Positions 8,089 to 15,608 are shown, counted from the first letter of the stretch. The stretch: DNA of 64,000 bases from Formosa undariae (GCF_042427615.1 NZ_JBHMEZ010000032.1:288618-352617), one strand, 5' to 3'. Notes: a model not told the origin generated them from the letters alone. Translations and numbers: made by a program.

Positions 8089-8116
8089 CCTGAAGCGGAC
8101 ACTTCAGGTTTTTTTG
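8089..8116 (+). terminator. Intrinsic terminator of the plus-strand RNA
   Basis: CCTGAAG, a 6-nt loop, CTTCAGG, then seven T. A perfect 7-bp stem with a T-run makes this a strong Rho-independent terminator in the plus direction. Confidence 0.75.
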
Positions 8117-8280
8117 TTCAAGCCGTTGACGACCAACGGATGTAAAATTACTACGAAACATTCGGATTACAGAACAAACTTATCAACATTGCTGTATAAC
8201 GTTTTACTTGTTTCTTCTCCTAAAGTCATAATTTTTTACTTTTTTTGCGCCCTTCTTAAAAGGCCTAAATATTATATATT

Positions 8281-8288
8281 CAAATATA
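8281..8288 (-). promoter_or_regulatory. -7 element TATATTTG on the minus strand
   Basis: The plus-strand bases CAAATATA read TATATTTG on the minus strand, a full match to the host -7 element. No TTG is seen at the -33 distance, but a 9-bp inverted repeat lies at 8314-8337, where a regulator could act. The transcript would lead to the 26-aa frame. Confidence 0.45.
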
Positions 8289-8313
8289 AACAGAGAAACT
8301 AAATAAGCTCCTG

Positions 8314-8337
8314 AATTGATACAAAGTCGTATCAATT
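8314..8337. promoter_or_regulatory. Inverted repeat, possible operator (ATAC-N6-GTAT)
   Basis: AATTGATAC-AAAGTC-GTATCAATT, a perfect 9-bp palindrome with a 6-nt centre. Its core ATAC-N6-GTAT has the same geometry as the TATAC-N6-GTATA operators elsewhere in the prophage. It lies upstream of the minus-strand promoter at 8281. It could also fold as a hairpin in RNA, but no T-run follows. Confidence 0.5.
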
Positions 8338-8374
8338 TATATAGAAGAGACTTCCTTTAAGAACATCCATTCCA

Positions 8375-8457
8375 ATATGCCACTCCTGGACAGTAATTAA
8401 ATAAATACAGCGAAGCGTAATTCTCCGTTATTATATGCCGCCCCGGGACACTAATTA
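8375..8457. repeat. Imperfect direct repeat pair in the control region
   Basis: A unit of about 25 nt starting ATATGCC and ending in TAATTA occurs at 8375-8399 and 8433-8457, with about five differences. Nothing else of note, and no plausible gene, is seen between 8340 and 8530. May be protein-binding sites. Confidence 0.4.
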
Positions 8458-8534
8458 TTAAAAGCGCCTAACAGGCCAAATGCGGGCTGTGGGAATCTCC
8501 CCTTTTACCCCTCTAAGTTCTAGTAAAAAAAAAC

Positions 8535-8746
8535 TGTAACTTTGTAACCAATCACGGAAAACCCTGTATTTAAAGGGATTTATAGGTTACATTTTTATAA
8601 TTGAATTGTAACTAAGGTTACAAAAAAAATGTAACTAAAGAAAAGGTTACAAAAATGGTTTTTCCTTTAACCTCTCGGTTACAAAATGGTTGTAACTAAA
8701 AAAGTGAGTGTTTATAAGGGTTTCAAAGCAAGGTTACAGAGTTACA
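8535..8746. repeat. Array of eleven TGTAAC/GTTACA hexamers
   Basis: TGTAAC occurs at 8535, 8543, 8607, 8630 and 8691; its complement GTTACA at 8586, 8617, 8646, 8678, 8733 and 8741. Many are extended to GGTTACA or TTGTAAC, and 8606-8623 forms TTGTAAC-TAAG-GTTACAA. The array sits between the early and structural genes, where a replication origin or late-gene switch would be expected. Confidence 0.7.
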
Positions 8747-8790
8747 GTTTTTTATAGGGAATATTGACAGGAAGACTCAAAACTTAAAAC

Positions 8791-8836
8791 TATACAGATT
8801 TGTATATTAAGTTCAAAAGATATACTTTTAAGTAAA
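8791..8836. promoter_or_regulatory. Operator TATAC-N6-GTATA, copy 2, with a weaker neighbour
   Basis: TATAC-AGATTT-GTATA at 8791-8806 matches the operator at 23-38. A second, imperfect copy TATAC-TTTTAA-GTAAA lies 30 bp further on at 8821-8836. Together they sit 15-60 bp before the first structural gene, placing it under the putative repressor. Confidence 0.55.
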
Positions 8837-8850
8837 TTAAAAAAGTCCTT

Positions 8851-9369
8851 GTGAGTATAGATAATTCTAAACGTGTTCCTGCTTCGCCTACAGTTTGTAA
8901 AATCGGCTTATTTTTTAACGCCATTTCAACACCCTCAGTAAGTGATGCGCTTGGACGATTCTTTAATGTTACGCTTGCCGATGCTGTAGAAGATGAACTT
9001 TATGTAAGTTCAGGATCTATTCAGGTTAAAGAATCTTCAGAAACTACGACACAAGGCACCATCTACACCCAACAGGTTGTATTTATCTTACCTACTACAG
9101 ACGCCTTTCGAGGTGAACGCATAGACCAGTTTAAGCGTGTAAAGTTTTTAGCCATCCAGCTAACAAATAAATCAAAATTCTTTTTCGGAGATAACGATCT
9201 CTACCAAAATACGCCACCTAAGTGTAAAACTTCAAGCGACGAAAAACGTACACAAATCACATATACACAAAAAAGCACGAAGTCTTTAGGCTTCATAATT
9301 CAATCTAATTTTGCGTTTCAGGATGGACTACAGTTTGTATTCCAAGACGGAGGCGCGTTTAATGTTTAA
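8851..9369 (+). CDS. Hypothetical phage structural-region protein, 172 aa
   Basis: Starts with GTG at 8851; no ATG lies nearby in frame. Predicted mostly beta, with repeated short strands and polar loops (VYIL-type alternation) and a C-terminus rich in FQDG. No family recognised. It opens the structural region and is the only leading gene there without a CATGTCTTAAA box, but it has TATAC-N6-GTATA operators just upstream. Confidence 0.65.
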   Translation: MSIDNSKRVPASPTVCKIGLFFNAISTPSVSDALGRFFNVTLADAVEDELYVSSGSIQVKESSETTTQGTIYTQQVVFILPTTDAFRGERIDQFKRVKFLAIQLTNKSKFFFGDNDLYQNTPPKCKTSSDEKRTQITYTQKSTKSLGFIIQSNFAFQDGLQFVFQDGGAFNV

Positions 9370-9958
9370 ACCAACCTCGTGTATGTCGAGATCTATAGTG
9401 CCTGTAAATATAAGGCCCCACCTTATTCCGTTCTTTTATCAGGAATTTGAAGGTATCGAGGCTCAGTATTTAACGAAAAAAGTAAAAGCCGCCAAAATCT
9501 CTACCCGATCTAATCTGGGTAAAATTATTCGTCTCTTATTGGTAAAGTCGGATAGGCCCGAACGTATAGAAAACTTTCAGGCATTTTTATCTATTCAGAA
9601 TCGGGAACGCTCTTCTTTTTTCGGTCATATTTACAAGGCGCAAAACGGTAAGCATACCTTTTTGCGTATGCCAGAATCGGGTGCAAAACTTATTAATGAT
9701 TATTTAGAAGATGTTTTTCGTATGGCGCTTACCAGTTTTGTAATTGGGTACACGGCATCATCTTCGCAAACGACATTATTCGAAAAAAAACGAACCGTTG
9801 CCGAAGCGCTTACAGTGTTCCTGGACACATACAACTTATTAGAATACGGATTTTCTAAACAAACGCTTCAGAAATACTACGAACGCGAAATAAAAAGTAA
9901 TGCAACATGCCGACGAGTACAGACTGCGGTAAGTAATCGCGGACTAAATTACGTGTAG
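9362..9958 (+). CDS. Hypothetical phage protein, 198 aa
   Basis: ATG at 9362 overlaps the end of the preceding gene by 8 nt and is preferred to an in-frame ATG at 9311, deep inside it. Predicted largely helical, with basic patches (KKVKAAKISTRSNLGKIIRL) and AEALTVFLDTYNLLEYGFSK. The helical arrangement recalls small DNA- or protein-binding phage proteins, but no family is clear. Confidence 0.65.
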   Translation: MFKPTSCMSRSIVPVNIRPHLIPFFYQEFEGIEAQYLTKKVKAAKISTRSNLGKIIRLLLVKSDRPERIENFQAFLSIQNRERSSFFGHIYKAQNGKHTFLRMPESGAKLINDYLEDVFRMALTSFVIGYTASSSQTTLFEKKRTVAEALTVFLDTYNLLEYGFSKQTLQKYYEREIKSNATCRRVQTAVSNRGLNYV

Positions 9959-9962
9959 GTTT

Positions 9963-9973
9963 CATGTCTTAAA
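9963..9973 (+). promoter_or_regulatory. Late box CATGTCTTAAA, copy 1
   Basis: One of five exact copies of CATGTCTTAAA in the prophage. It lies 54 nt before the ATG of the following gene, 5 nt after the previous stop codon. No host-type TAnnTTTG element accompanies it, so I infer a phage-specific late promoter or activator site. Confidence 0.65.
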
Positions 9974-10016
9974 TAAAATGGCCATGTAGGATTAAGTTTG
10001 ATAAAATTTAATACCA

Positions 10017-11327
10017 ATGGCTGAGGAGAATTCAGATATTTCCAGATTAACAGATAGGCAACCTTTGCTTGCAAATACTGCAAGTAATAATTTGCAGTTC
10101 TATGTGGTAGATCAAGATGATGACACAGAGCATCCAGATGGTTCTAGCTACCAAGTTAGCAAAGCCGAATTGGTAAAGATATTGGGTATAGATTTAATAT
10201 CGGCAAACAAGCCTATAGAACATAATTATCTTAATACTGCCGAATTAGTAGAGAATCAGGAATACCAAACCGTTGGATTCCTGCAATACGTAACCACCAA
10301 TAAAACCTATTACGAATATTTAGGATTTACCACAGGTAACATCGCTACAGATTACAGAACGCTTACAGCTGGAGAAGCTGTAGCAGTAACATCTAGTTTA
10401 TCTTACCGATCGTTTACTGTTAGTGCCAAAAGCACAACGGCACCTGTATTTCCAGAAGCCGAAAAACTAAACCTGCAATATAATGGAACCTCTGGTTATG
10501 TTACCGATTTTTATTTTAATACCGGATTTAGTAGTTACCTAGCAAAATTTAACGATTTAAAAGCATCGTTCAATTTTAGTTTAGTGTTTTATAACAAAAC
10601 CCAAACACGCACTCATATTGCAAGTATAACAGCAATGACCTTTACAGGATCTAATTGTAAAGTAAGTGTTGGCCCTACTATTTTAAATGCAGATATTCTT
10701 TTAGATGCTTCGCTAGAATTAAGCATCATGCCATATGTTCCTGGAGAAGGTGGTGGTGGTACCCCAATAGATTTAAGCGGGTATTTCGACAAAGCAACTT
10801 ACGATCCCGACGGTAAAGAAGCCAATGCATTTGATCAGGACAACATGAACGCTCCATCTGCTGCAGACACCTCTTTAGTAGATGCAGACGAATTTAATTT
10901 TAAAGATGCAACACTGGGTTGGTTTAGAATTTCGTATGCTAACATGAAGGCTAATTTTAAAGCGTATTTCGATACGGTTTATGTCCTACTCTCAAGCTTC
11001 CTAGAAGAAAAAATAAGCGGTTCAGTATTAGAAAATACAACTGCGACCGGATCAATAAACCTAAGCGCAAACGCAGTAGCTCATTTCGATTTTACACTAA
11101 CAGGCAACACAAGTGTAACCATTACCGATCTGCCTGCAGTTGGAAAGACAAAAGCGTTTACTGGAACGGTAAAAAGCACAACAACCCAAACTTTTGGAGT
11201 CGTAAATGCTACACTTACCAGCGGGGAATTTAAAGCAGATGGCACAAAAAACACCGTGTTTGTAAACATGTATAATACTGCAGTTGGTGGACTTCAAATA
11301 ATAACAACATACGGAACAGCAGAATGA
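10017..11327 (+). CDS. Probable virion tail-fibre or base-plate-associated protein
   Basis: 436 residues, first gene after a late box. The N-terminus (SRLTDRQPLLANTASNNLQF) and the segment IDLSGYFDKATYDPDGKEAN are of the kind seen in fibre-like virion proteins of Bacteroidota phages. The C-terminal third is beta-rich (SINLSANAVAHFDFTLTGNT), with Thr/Val repeats like an adhesion domain. It is followed by coupled genes and an LRR protein, which supports a host-recognition cluster. Family assignment is by overall appearance. Confidence 0.6.
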   Translation: MAEENSDISRLTDRQPLLANTASNNLQFYVVDQDDDTEHPDGSSYQVSKAELVKILGIDLISANKPIEHNYLNTAELVENQEYQTVGFLQYVTTNKTYYEYLGFTTGNIATDYRTLTAGEAVAVTSSLSYRSFTVSAKSTTAPVFPEAEKLNLQYNGTSGYVTDFYFNTGFSSYLAKFNDLKASFNFSLVFYNKTQTRTHIASITAMTFTGSNCKVSVGPTILNADILLDASLELSIMPYVPGEGGGGTPIDLSGYFDKATYDPDGKEANAFDQDNMNAPSAADTSLVDADEFNFKDATLGWFRISYANMKANFKAYFDTVYVLLSSFLEEKISGSVLENTTATGSINLSANAVAHFDFTLTGNTSVTITDLPAVGKTKAFTGTVKSTTTQTFGVVNATLTSGEFKADGTKNTVFVNMYNTAVGGLQIITTYGTAE

Positions 11328-11878
11328 GCAAAGCCCTTAAAATAACGCCTGAAATAGCAGAAAAGAATCCTCACTTACAACAAAGTGGTTTTCTAACAAG
11401 TCTACCTAACAAATTTTGTGGTGTAGAAAAGATAGATGGCGGTTATGCCAACCGTACAGACCTTCACGATGCCGACGGTTGGCGTAACGTAGTGCATTTG
11501 CCTTACGATGTGGCAACGCAAAATAAAGCCAATACGTTAAGCGATTACATAAATGAAAACGAAGAATTATGTTATGCTTATGCAATTAGTGATAAAACAC
11601 CAGAAGAAATTACAAACTACCAAAAGAGCCTTATTCCTTCTAGTGTAAAGAAGCTCCATTTTAGGTTAGCATGTATACAAAGTGGAGTTTCATTAGCAAG
11701 TATTGAAGCCGTAATAGCAAGTATCCCCGACGAAGCTTTACGAGAAACCACGCTTACAAAATGGCACTATGCCGAATTTTACGAACGTGAAGATGCGCAA
11801 TTAAACGCATTAGCCACAGCACTAGGAATAACAGAAACCGAATTAGATAACATTTTTATACTAGCAAATGAAATATAG
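11324..11878 (+). CDS. Conserved-looking phage protein after the fibre gene, 184 aa
   Basis: ATGA overlap with the fibre-like gene. N-terminal part mixed, C-terminal half helical, ending ALGITETELDNIFILANEI. Its place right behind a fibre-like gene is where fibre assembly chaperones often lie, but sequence alone does not prove that. The next gene overlaps its end by 11 nt. Confidence 0.6.
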   Translation: MSKALKITPEIAEKNPHLQQSGFLTSLPNKFCGVEKIDGGYANRTDLHDADGWRNVVHLPYDVATQNKANTLSDYINENEELCYAYAISDKTPEEITNYQKSLIPSSVKKLHFRLACIQSGVSLASIEAVIASIPDEALRETTLTKWHYAEFYEREDAQLNALATALGITETELDNIFILANEI

Positions 11879-12260
11879 CGACCTAAATAAGACCGAACAA
11901 AAAAATATTTACCAAGACCTGTTACAACAGTGTAATGGCATAGAGTGGATAGAAAATGCTCTGGAACATGCATGGCGTAATTTTATTCTGTACAAATGGG
12001 ATTACGACGGGGCAACCTTTGTTGTAGAAAATAATGGGAACTATTGGGAGATTGCCGCATTTATACACGATTACCTTAATCAAATTGGGTACGTAGGTAA
12101 GCAACCAGACCTCTATTTTATACGTATTATGCTAGCCTTGAATTATGGTGAAAACAGAATTTTCGAACGATGCAAATGGATGCAATGGACATGGGTAAAC
12201 AAATTGAGACATATTATACGTTTAAAGTTTAAGGGGGATTTAATACCTGAATGGTTATGA
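11868..12260 (+). CDS. Hypothetical phage protein, 130 aa
   Basis: Aromatic-rich, mostly helical protein (WIENALEHAWRNFILYKW; FERCKWMQWTWVNKLRHIIR). No signal peptide. Its end overlaps the next start (TTATGA). Unknown function, but it belongs to the fibre/host-recognition block. Confidence 0.6.
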   Translation: MKYSDLNKTEQKNIYQDLLQQCNGIEWIENALEHAWRNFILYKWDYDGATFVVENNGNYWEIAAFIHDYLNQIGYVGKQPDLYFIRIMLALNYGENRIFERCKWMQWTWVNKLRHIIRLKFKGDLIPEWL

Positions 12261-13381
12261 AAAGAAGAGCAGGAATAGTTTCGGGAGAGAAGGGTTATTT
12301 GCCTAATACCTTTATAGGGGGGGTAAGCAGTGTTTTAAACACTCCTTTTTTAGTTTCTCAAAAAATGGTCTATAAAGACACTTTAATACCAGTCACTGAG
12401 AGCGAAATTAAAGGACTGAAAGTTATAGGAAGTAATATTGAATTTTTTATTGACGTAGATTATGACCTTATATTAGATGCCTTTGCCTATGATTTAAATA
12501 TAACGTATTATATCGACTTAGGATTAAAAGCACATATAACAAATAATCTAATTTTTAGAGAAGCTGTTAATTTTAACGAAGCAAAATTTAACGCATCTAC
12601 TACTATAGGCGGAAGCGTTTTTTATAAAGCGCCAATAAGTATTATTGAAGTCAATAATGCAAATGTCTTAGGGTTTGGATGCTTTAGAGAAACAGACGCA
12701 ATAAGTATAAATTTACCTTCGTTTAGTGGGGTTTTATCGGGTAGCGTTTTTAGGGATTCTAATTTATTGGAAAACTTAACTTTTGGAGGGGCGATAACAT
12801 CCGTAGGATCTTATTGTTTTTATAACACATCTTTAGAGGATTTTATATATTTCTCAAATTTAACATCGATAGGTAACTTTGCTTTTTACAATACCTCAAA
12901 TTTAAACAAACCTGTTGTAAATAATATAATTACATCATTAGGCACATCTGCTTTTCAAGGGTCGGGAATAACACTTTTTAATAGCACATCATTAACAAGT
13001 GCCGGCTCTGGGTGCTTTAGAAACTGTACAGACATGACCTCTTTCAGCGCCCCCTTAACAGTGGTAGGAAATCAAACATTTAGAAACACAAGTGTTGAAG
13101 TTTTTGATTTCCCAAATGCAACATCTGTAGAGTATGGAGCATTTGCCGAATCTAGTAACGCTACAGAAATAAATATAATAAAGTCCCTTACTTTAGGAAA
13201 TAACACCGGCGACAATATTGTGTTTTTCAACATAAAAACAGGATGCTTAATAAGAGTAAATATAGCTTTAGCAACAAATAATTTAGGTGGTGCAGACGGT
13301 GATTTAATTTATGCTAAAGATACAAGGGGATGCACAATTGAATTTTACGACGATGCAGGCGATTACGTTTCAACCTTATAA
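12257..13381 (+). CDS. BspA-type leucine-rich-repeat phage protein
   Basis: About 374 residues; ATG 12257 overlaps the preceding stop codon, and ATG 12251 is also possible. Roughly residues 125-330 contain repeats of the BspA/LRR_5 kind: each has a pattern such as ITSVGSYCFYNTSLEDFIYF or LTSIGNFAFYNTSNLNKPVV, with period near 22-23 residues. In bacteria these repeats serve in surface adhesion. In this phage cluster I infer a virion protein for binding a host or environmental ligand. No signal peptide is present, consistent with assembly inside the cell. Confidence 0.8.
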   Translation: MKRRAGIVSGEKGYLPNTFIGGVSSVLNTPFLVSQKMVYKDTLIPVTESEIKGLKVIGSNIEFFIDVDYDLILDAFAYDLNITYYIDLGLKAHITNNLIFREAVNFNEAKFNASTTIGGSVFYKAPISIIEVNNANVLGFGCFRETDAISINLPSFSGVLSGSVFRDSNLLENLTFGGAITSVGSYCFYNTSLEDFIYFSNLTSIGNFAFYNTSNLNKPVVNNIITSLGTSAFQGSGITLFNSTSLTSAGSGCFRNCTDMTSFSAPLTVVGNQTFRNTSVEVFDFPNATSVEYGAFAESSNATEINIIKSLTLGNNTGDNIVFFNIKTGCLIRVNIALATNNLGGADGDLIYAKDTRGCTIEFYDDAGDYVSTL

Positions 13382-13390
13382 ACATTAATT

Positions 13391-13834
13391 ATGAAAAAAA
13401 TAATAGTAGTACTAATCCTGTTGGCATCGCTGACAGGATTTTCACAAGCAACGTTAAAGCCAAATATCAGCCCGGACGTAGCTCATTTAACCCAAGAAAT
13501 AAAAGGAGACGCACTGTGTTTAAAAACAGAGTTTGGAATCCGTAAAGTAGAGTTTATAAACAGAAGAAATACCAATGTGTTTGAGTTCTACACAGATGGG
13601 GCCAAGGAGGTGCAAATACAAAATATATCTACATTTCCCGAAGGTATTTACGTTGTTGCGGTATCAAGTAACGACAGCTTAATACTTTTTAATATTGCGG
13701 TGTCAAAAAACAACTCCCTGACTGTATTCATACCTTATGACAACACTCACGCTAAAAAGTTCTACCCTACATATTCTAGGGACACACTTTATGTAAAAGA
13801 AACAAGAGAGCAATATTTACAACGAGTAAAATAA
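13391..13834 (+). CDS. Exported phage protein with Sec signal peptide, 147 aa
   Basis: The first 20 residues (MKKIIVVLILLASLTGFSQA) are a clear signal peptide. The mature part is beta-rich; FPEGIYVVAVSSNDSLILFN resembles the end of type IX secretion sorting domains, although the conserved C-terminal pattern is not complete. It lies between the fibre block and the holin. It could act on the cell surface during infection, for example in receptor masking, or be a secreted accessory protein. Function unknown. Confidence 0.6.
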   Translation: MKKIIVVLILLASLTGFSQATLKPNISPDVAHLTQEIKGDALCLKTEFGIRKVEFINRRNTNVFEFYTDGAKEVQIQNISTFPEGIYVVAVSSNDSLILFNIAVSKNNSLTVFIPYDNTHAKKFYPTYSRDTLYVKETREQYLQRVK

Positions 13835-13856
13835 AATGAAATAAAAATACATTACA

Positions 13857-14048
13857 ATGGACGCACAAACCAAAATATCAATTTTCACTACTCTAGGAAG
13901 CGGGACTATCGGAGGGCTTGCCAATATAAATCTAATAGCCGGATATATTTGGCTTATCGCCGCGGTTTTAACTGTCGCCATTAACTTAATTGTTTTCGAG
14001 GAAAAGATTAAAACACGCATCGAGAAATACAAAAATCGAAAAAAATGA
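13857..14048 (+). CDS. Putative holin
   Basis: 63 residues with two hydrophobic spans (about residues 12-28 and 30-47, LIAGYIWLIAAVLTVAINLI) and a strongly basic C-terminus (KIKTRIEKYKNRKK). Size, topology, charged tail and position directly before an amidase with a 4-nt overlap match class II-type holins. Holin sequences are too variable for a firm family call. Confidence 0.65.
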   Translation: MDAQTKISIFTTLGSGTIGGLANINLIAGYIWLIAAVLTVAINLIVFEEKIKTRIEKYKNRKK

Positions 14049-14578
14049 AAGAAAATATAATCAGGAAACTAATTCTTCTTATTTCAGTGTCAGCATTAAC
14101 ATTCGGAGTAGTAGATCATGTAGATACAAGCGACCTGCCTAAGAGCGAAGTAAAAGCGTATTTAGATAGAAACATTACCGATTCTTTAACTATTGTTGTA
14201 CATCATACTGCAGCGCCTGGCACTCAAAAATTAAAAGATATTGCTAGTTACCACGTAGATACACGAGGCTGGCCGGGTATCGCTTACCATTTAGCGATTA
14301 AGCCAAATGGCGAAATTCATTTTCTTAATGCGTTAGAAAAAAGAACTTATCATAATTCTGCAGACAATACCAATACAATAGGCATTGTCTTTCTAGGGAA
14401 TTTCGAGACAGAGCAACCCACTTCCGAAGCGATGCAAGCATTTACTATGTTGACCGAAGTGATTTGCGAAGAACTAAAAATTAAAGGTATTAAAGGCCAT
14501 CGCGATTATAAAGGCACACTTTGTCCTGGTAAAAACTTATACAATAGCTTAAACCAACTAGGAATATTATTCCCATAA
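14045..14578 (+). CDS. Endolysin: N-acetylmuramoyl-L-alanine amidase
   Basis: 177 residues, Amidase_2/PGRP family. The zinc-site motifs are VVHHTA (H53, H54), a central YHNSADNTNTIGIVFLGNF segment, and KGHRDYKGTLCPG near the C-terminus, with His and Cys ligands. It cleaves between muramic acid and L-alanine in peptidoglycan. The N-terminal 22 residues are hydrophobic (KLILLISVSALTFGVV), so the enzyme may be exported or membrane-tethered as a signal-anchor type endolysin. Overlaps the holin gene by 4 nt. Confidence 0.9.
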   Translation: MKENIIRKLILLISVSALTFGVVDHVDTSDLPKSEVKAYLDRNITDSLTIVVHHTAAPGTQKLKDIASYHVDTRGWPGIAYHLAIKPNGEIHFLNALEKRTYHNSADNTNTIGIVFLGNFETEQPTSEAMQAFTMLTEVICEELKIKGIKGHRDYKGTLCPGKNLYNSLNQLGILFP

Positions 14579-14579
14579 T

Positions 14580-14660
14580 AAAGCGGGGCACTAGCCGGAA
14601 GTGTCACTAACAGAAAGGAGGAATCTATTTAATGTATTACGCTTAAAAAGACCCCGCTTT
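14580..14660 (+). other. Hairpin element with Shine-Dalgarno-like core
   Basis: AAAGCGGGG at 14580-14588 and CCCCGCTTT at 14652-14660 are perfect 9-bp inverted repeats enclosing 63 nt. The enclosed part has AAAGGAGG (14615-14622), complementary to the 16S tail, then ATGTATTACGCTTAA, a four-codon frame. Strong Shine-Dalgarno sequences are unusual here. It could be a processed RNA element or a leaderlike control of the spanin-like genes. Confidence 0.45.
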
Positions 14661-14676
14661 AATTTTAAATCCAACT

Positions 14677-15039
14677 ATGAATAAGATCTCGACAACCACT
14701 AAAATTATAATATGCGCATGTGCAATACTTGTATTAGCACTTGTTTTTAAACCCAATTTATCTAAGAAAATTTACGATCTGTATAAACAAGAATTAGACG
14801 GCAAATCGGAGATCTATAAAATGAAGTATGAAGTCCTGCAACAAAGTATTCGTTTAGACTCTATTCAATACGTAAGGCGTTTAGATTCCCTTCAGAAAAT
14901 AATTGATGCCCAGAATATAGATTTAGAAGATGCTAATAAAAAAATAGAATTCAATGAAAAAGCAATTGCTACTTATCGCCGTGGGAATTATAATGAACGC
15001 TTCATTATATTCTCAGAGCTTGTTACCCGTAAAGACTAA
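14677..15039 (+). CDS. Possible inner-membrane spanin (Rz-like)
   Basis: 120 residues: one N-terminal membrane span (KIIICACAILVLALVFK, about residues 9-25), then a long charged helix predicted to form a coiled coil. This is the build of i-spanins. It is followed by an out-of-frame, overlapping gene with signal peptide, as in Rz/Rz1 pairs, and lies right behind the endolysin. The pair would help disrupt the outer membrane at lysis. No sequence identity to Rz is claimed. Confidence 0.55.
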   Translation: MNKISTTTKIIICACAILVLALVFKPNLSKKIYDLYKQELDGKSEIYKMKYEVLQQSIRLDSIQYVRRLDSLQKIIDAQNIDLEDANKKIEFNEKAIATYRRGNYNERFIIFSELVTRKD

Positions 15040-15394
15040 ATACCAGGGCGAAGATGCTGTTATAATTTCGGTAGCACAGATGGATCGTGTCGCAGAATCT
15101 ATTTTAAGACTTCAATTACGAACGGCTCAACTTAACGCTACCCAAATAGAGCTTAGAATATCGAATACTAATATCGAAAAACTTAACCTAGAGGTTAATT
15201 TCTTACAGAGTTTAAACGATACAAAAAACAAACAAATTGCTCTACTAGGTTTGGAACTGTCAGGGAAAGATGCACAGCACGAATTGGACCTCTTGTATTT
15301 TAAAGGAAAAGCCCAGGAGAAAACAAGTTCGTTTTTCCTAGGCTTTTCTATTGGTGCCATTGTTGCGTTAGTTTTTGGGGTGGTGTTTGGTTAA
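14954..15394 (+). CDS. Exported coiled-coil protein, possible spanin partner
   Basis: 146 residues. Signal-peptide-like N-terminus (MKKQLLLIAVGIIMNASLYS), a coiled-coil middle and a C-terminal membrane span (FFLGFSIGAIVALVFGVVFG). It overlaps the preceding gene by 86 nt in another frame. The combination resembles a unimolecular or paired spanin, but there is no lipobox. ATG 14954 is used; an internal ATG at 14990 would shorten the signal peptide. Confidence 0.5.
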   Translation: MKKQLLLIAVGIIMNASLYSQSLLPVKTKYQGEDAVIISVAQMDRVAESILRLQLRTAQLNATQIELRISNTNIEKLNLEVNFLQSLNDTKNKQIALLGLELSGKDAQHELDLLYFKGKAQEKTSSFFLGFSIGAIVALVFGVVFG

Positions 15395-15446
15395 CCTAAT
15401 TAGATTCATACTTGTAATTTTCTATTAAATATCTTAAATTCCTAAT

Positions 15447-15575
15447 ATGAAAAATTTTGATCGAGATTCTAGGTTCTGGTTCTACACTAACCCAATTACA
15501 AAAAACATAATTAAGGTATTACTTGTTATTGTTTTGATTCTAGTTGCTCTTAAAATATTTGGTTTTATTCAGTAA
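15447..15575 (+). CDS. Small membrane protein, 42 aa
   Basis: Basic N-terminal half (KNFDRDSRFWFYTNPITKN) and a C-terminal span (IIKVLLVIVLILVALKIFGF). It follows the spanin-like pair and precedes the second late box by 33 nt. It may belong to the lysis group, for example as a second holin or antiholin; this is only inferred. Confidence 0.5.
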   Translation: MKNFDRDSRFWFYTNPITKNIIKVLLVIVLILVALKIFGFIQ

Positions 15576-15608
15576 CCAAAATATTCTTTCCTATTACCTT
15601 CAAAAAAA

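Larger units (their letters stand above)
7897..8116 (+). ncRNA. Candidate structured antisense RNA, about 220 nt
   Basis: Bounded by a TATATTTG promoter and an intrinsic terminator, with no convincing plus-strand reading frame. Foldable elements: CCCCAGAG/CTCTAGGG (7913-7937, one mismatch); a long stem formed by AATCAACTAAAC and GTTTAGTTG-GATT (7950-7987); and AAC-GCTTT/AAAGC-GTT (7994-8016). It covers the whole of the small hydrophobic frame on the minus strand, so it could act as its antisense regulator. The start point is inferred. Confidence 0.45.

Noticed and set aside
8114..8302. 62-aa plus-strand frame in the control region
   Set aside because: Starts inside the terminator T-run, overlaps regulatory sites and has no coupled neighbour; composition looks noncoding.
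7816..8760. CRISPR array
   Set aside because: Repeats are too short or only two in number, and spacers are irregular; no cas genes are present in the window.
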